Of a stretch of 64,000 nucleotides of DNA, positions 61,820 through 64,000 are shown piece by piece. How positions within the stretch are numbered: the first letter of the stretch is position 1; the number at the start of each line of letters is the position of its first letter. The notes below the pieces were generated by a model, which was given only the letters and a program-made list of their open reading frames with translations, made no database searches and had not been told where the DNA came from. Location: the NCBI RefSeq assembly GCF_900105175.1, contig NZ_LT629771.1:2666001-2730000 (forward strand), written 5' to 3'. Position numbers and translations under genes: made by a program. The stretch comes from Jiangella sp. DSM 45060 (GTDB taxonomy: Bacteria; Actinomycetota; Actinomycetes; Jiangellales; Jiangellaceae).

Positions 61820-63331
61820 ATGAGTGCCCGTCGCATCATGGGAATCGAGACCGAGTACGGCATCTCGGTGCCCAGCAATCCCGCGGCCAACTCCATGCTG
61901 GCGTCGTCGCAGGTGGTCAACGGCTATGCGGCGCAGCGTGCGCACGCGCGGCGGGCGAGGTGGGACTTCGAGGAGGAGAACCCGCTGCGCGACGCCCGCG
62001 GGTTCGAGCTGTCCCGCGGCGGCGCCGACCCCAGCCAGCTCACCGACGAGGAGATCGGGCTGGCCAACCTCATCCTCACCAACGGCGCCCGGCTCTACGT
62101 CGACCACGCCCACCCCGAGTACTCCTCGCCCGAGGTCACCTCGCCGCGCGACGCCGTCGTCTGGGACAAGGCCGGCGAGGCCATCATGGGCGTCGCGGCC
62201 ACGTGGGCCGGCCGGCTGCCCGGCGCGCAGCCCATCCAGTTGTACAAGAACAACACCGACAACAAAGGCGCCTCGTACGGCTGCCACGAGAACTACCTGA
62301 TGAACCGGTCGACGCCGTTCGCCGACATCGTCCGCCACCTCATCCCGTTTTTCGTGTCGCGCCAGGTCGTGTGCGGGGCGGGTCGCGTCGGCATCGGCCA
62401 GGACGGCAGCGGGCACGGCTTCCAGATCTCCCAGCGCGCCGACTACTTCGAGGTCGAGGTCGGGCTCGAGACCACCCTCAAGCGGCCGATCATCAACACC
62501 CGCGACGAGCCGCACGCCGACCCCGAGCGCTACCGCCGCCTGCACGTCATCCTCGGCGACGCGAACCTCTCCGAGATCTCCACCTACCTCAAGCTCGGCA
62601 CCACGGCGCTCGTCCTCGCCATGATCGAGGACGGCTTCCTCGGCGGCGACCTCGCGGTGTCGCGGCCGGTCGGCGCGCTGCACGAGATCTCGCACGACCC
62701 CACGCTCAGGCACCTGGTCGAGCTGTCTGACGGCCGCAAGATCACCGCCGTCCAGCTCCAGACCGAGTACGCCGAGCTGGCCCGCAAGTACGTCGAGGAC
62801 CGCTACGGCGCCGACGTCGACCCCGTCACCGCCGACGTGCTGACCCGCTGGGAGACCACCCTGCAGGCGCTGGCCACCGATCCCATGTCGCTGTCCGACC
62901 AGCTCGACTGGGTGGCCAAGCTGGCGCTGCTGCAGTCCTACCGCGACCGCGACGGCATGGACTGGACGCACCCGAAGCTGCACCTCATCGACCTCCAGTA
63001 CGCCGACATCCGGCCCGAGCGCGGGCTGTACCGGCGGCTGGTCGCGAAGGGCCGCATGCAGCGCCTCATCACCGACCAGGAGATCGACGACGCGGTGCAC
63101 CTGCCGCCCGAGGACACCCGCGCCTATTTCCGCGGCCGCTGCCTCGACAAGTACGCCGACTCCATCGCGGCGGCCTCGTGGGACTCCGTGATCTTCGACC
63201 TCCCCGGACGCGAGGCGCTGCAGCGGGTGCCCACGCTCGACCCCAGCCGCGGCACCAAGGCCCACGTCGGCGACCTCCTGGACCAGTGCGACACGGCGGG
63301 CGACCTGGTCAGCGCACTGACCCAGCGCTGA
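61820..63331 (+). CDS. dop: Pup deamidase/depupylase
   Basis: The 503-residue enzyme belongs to the carboxylate-amine ligase (glutamine-synthetase-like) fold. It starts [17 protein letters not shown], with the Mg/ATP-site glutamates in IETEYG, and has [57 protein letters not shown] and a C-terminal [13 protein letters not shown]-like motif. It removes Pup from substrates and, in organisms whose Pup ends in Gln, deamidates it. Here Pup ends in Glu, so the deamidase step is not needed. Its length is close to other Dop proteins (about 500). Confidence 0.97.
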   Translation: MSARRIMGIETEYGISVPSNPAANSMLASSQVVNGYAAQRAHARRARWDFEEENPLRDARGFELSRGGADPSQLTDEEIGLANLILTNGARLYVDHAHPEYSSPEVTSPRDAVVWDKAGEAIMGVAATWAGRLPGAQPIQLYKNNTDNKGASYGCHENYLMNRSTPFADIVRHLIPFFVSRQVVCGAGRVGIGQDGSGHGFQISQRADYFEVEVGLETTLKRPIINTRDEPHADPERYRRLHVILGDANLSEISTYLKLGTTALVLAMIEDGFLGGDLAVSRPVGALHEISHDPTLRHLVELSDGRKITAVQLQTEYAELARKYVEDRYGADVDPVTADVLTRWETTLQALATDPMSLSDQLDWVAKLALLQSYRDRDGMDWTHPKLHLIDLQYADIRPERGLYRRLVAKGRMQRLITDQEIDDAVHLPPEDTRAYFRGRCLDKYADSIAAASWDSVIFDLPGREALQRVPTLDPSRGTKAHVGDLLDQCDTAGDLVSALTQR

Positions 63332-63704
63332 GTTCCCGGTCCCCGTCGCCCGTCATGACCGGCTATCAGGGGACGGGGGAGCCTGGGCACGCCCTGGGGT
63401 GTCCATCCGCCGAGTTGATCATGGAGACATCGGGGTCACCAGCGGGCGGGGATGCCGACTTCGATAGCCAGAACCACGCCGACAGCCCGAAACGATGGCC
63501 GAAACGTGACTCCTGCTATCGAAGTCCGGCGTGCGGGACCGGCCCGTCGTCGTCGGGGCAGGTCATGCCGGGAACGCCCGCCCGGAGGCGGTTGCGCTGT
63601 CGGCGTAAGCGGAAAATCTCTGCCCCGATCCGGCGTCCCGGGGCGGCAAGATGTCACCACTCCTGGATAGGGTCGTTCTCAAGGCGACCAGGTGGAGGTT
63701 GGCG
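63332..63704. other. Dop-pup intergenic region with long inverted repeat
   Basis: This 373-bp gap has no convincing gene. GACTTCGATAGC (63457-63468) and GCTATCGAAGTC (63515-63526) are exact complements 46 bp apart, with further partial pairing outside and inside. A possible -10 box for pup, TAGGGT (63668-63673), stands 31 bp before the pup ATG, which has its own GGTGGAGG ribosome site. Confidence 0.6.
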
Positions 63705-63914
63705 ATGGCGCGTGAGACGACCGGCGGTCACAAGCAGACCCGGAAGAACGAGGACGTCGAGGACACCGAGGCGACCGAGTCGAGCGAAGAGCTCAAGGAG
63801 CGGCAGGACAAGATCGACGACGACGTCGACTCCATCCTCGACGAGATCGACGAGGTGCTGGAGGAGAACGCCGAGGACTTCGTCCGGTCGTTCGTGCAGA
63901 AGGGTGGAGAGTAA
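63705..63914 (+). CDS. pup: Prokaryotic ubiquitin-like protein Pup
   Basis: The 69-residue protein is attached by PafA to lysines of proteins to be degraded. It is acidic and mostly unstructured, with an N-terminal HKQTRKNEDVEDTEATE and the ATPase-binding helix in LKERQDKIDDDVDSILDEID, and ends FVQKGGE. The terminal Glu is the form that can be ligated directly; mycobacterial Pup ends in Gln and must be deamidated. The ATG at 63705 follows GGTGGAGG. The proteasome beta-subunit gene follows without any gap. Confidence 0.97.
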   Translation: MARETTGGHKQTRKNEDVEDTEATESSEELKERQDKIDDDVDSILDEIDEVLEENAEDFVRSFVQKGGE

Positions 63915-64000
63915 GTGGTTGATGTCTCGCGTCTCGGCAGCCTGCCGGCGGAGTTCCTGACGCCGGGCACGTCGTCGTTCACCGAGTTCCTGCGGCAGTA
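63915..64000 (+). CDS. prcB: Proteasome subunit beta, N-terminal fragment (truncated by window)
   Basis: Only the first 28 codons are seen: a GTG directly after the pup stop, then RLGSLPAEFLTPGTSSFTEFL, which matches the propeptide of actinobacterial proteasome beta subunits. The propeptide is removed to free the catalytic threonine, which lies beyond the window. The location after pup supports the identification. Confidence 0.85.
   Translation, partial: MVDVSRLGSLPAEFLTPGTSSFTEFLRQ

Noticed and set aside
60191-63265. Extension of the cassette gene 1 frame across the oxidoreductase, acetyltransferase and dop
   Set aside because: The sequence is a low-complexity mirror of the three plus-strand genes; a TATGAT promoter and ATG at 60190 give a sensible start.

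Overview
The window is about 64 kb of very GC-rich, densely packed bacterial chromosome with the gene content of an actinomycete. Diagnostic genes are mshC (mycothiol synthesis), the Pup-proteasome set (trmI, arc, dop, pup and the start of prcB), an F420-type luciferase-like oxidoreductase, several actinobacteria-restricted families (DUF3090, SCO1664-like, DUF5703, YqeB-like), NarL-type two-component systems and many starts that look leaderless. The order uppP - phosphomutase - DUF3090 - SCO1664-like - mshC - PAC2 - metH - RecB-like - site-2 protease - trmI - arc - dop - pup - prcB resembles the conserved actinobacterial block known from Streptomyces and relatives. I cannot fix the genus from sequence alone; a Jiangella-like or other filamentous or nocardioform actinomycete is a guess. 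No rRNA, tRNA, CRISPR array, insertion sequence or prophage was seen.

Layout. 1-8 kb: an ArsR-like regulator cut by the window edge, a secreted/membrane alpha/beta hydrolase, a lipoprotein, a GH1 glycosidase, a first NarL-type histidine kinase/response regulator pair, and two small membrane genes, one of them frameshifted. 8-12 kb: an MMPL transporter followed at 3 bp by an unusually short cytochrome bd-like oxidase pair. 12-17.4 kb: small enzymes, a second kinase/regulator pair divergent from an ABC exporter whose permease carries a one-base frameshift. 17.4-26.5 kb: YqeB-like protein, M20 peptidase, an LPXTG surface protein with a triplicated Cys-containing module, DUF5703, an acidic unknown, an MFS exporter, an aldo/keto reductase, the F420-type oxidoreductase and uppP. 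26.5-37.7 kb: two copies of a roughly 92-bp intergenic repeat, an M23 peptidase, the mshC operon, PAC2 protein, metH, a cysteine-free HesB-like protein and a HAD phosphatase. 37.8-43.5 kb: a complete peptide ABC importer operon, ending in a 29-bp perfect hairpin. 43.8-49.2 kb: a MacB/FtsX-type ABC exporter with a third kinase/regulator pair. 49.3-53.3 kb: an S9 peptidase divergent from a double-length AsnC-type regulator, and a RecB-like nuclease. 53.4-64 kb: site-2 protease and the Pup-proteasome locus.

How the genes work together. ARC (Mpa), Dop, Pup and PrcB make up the pupylation/proteasome pathway. Pup ends in Gly-Gly-Glu, so it should be ligation-competent without deamidation, leaving Dop its depupylase role. 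Arc and dop are separated by about 4.5 kb holding a multipass membrane protein, a three-gene cassette of single-pass secreted-domain proteins, an oxidoreductase and an acetyltransferase. MshC makes the thiol cofactor, MetH and the peptide importer serve amino-acid supply, and UppP and the M23 peptidase serve the cell wall.

The most noteworthy signals are: two genes each restored by adding one base in a G/C-rich run; a short bd-oxidase pair without a recognisable Q-loop; at least 14 starts preceded 6-9 bp upstream by a TAnnnT -10 box; a duplicated intergenic palindromic element near 26.5 kb; the 43.5 kb perfect hairpin; several inverted repeats placed like operators; and convergent genes that share CTAG or palindrome-embedded stop codons. 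I found no clear multi-gene system that is wholly new. The cassette inside the proteasome locus and the MMPL-bd oxidase operon are the best candidates for follow-up.
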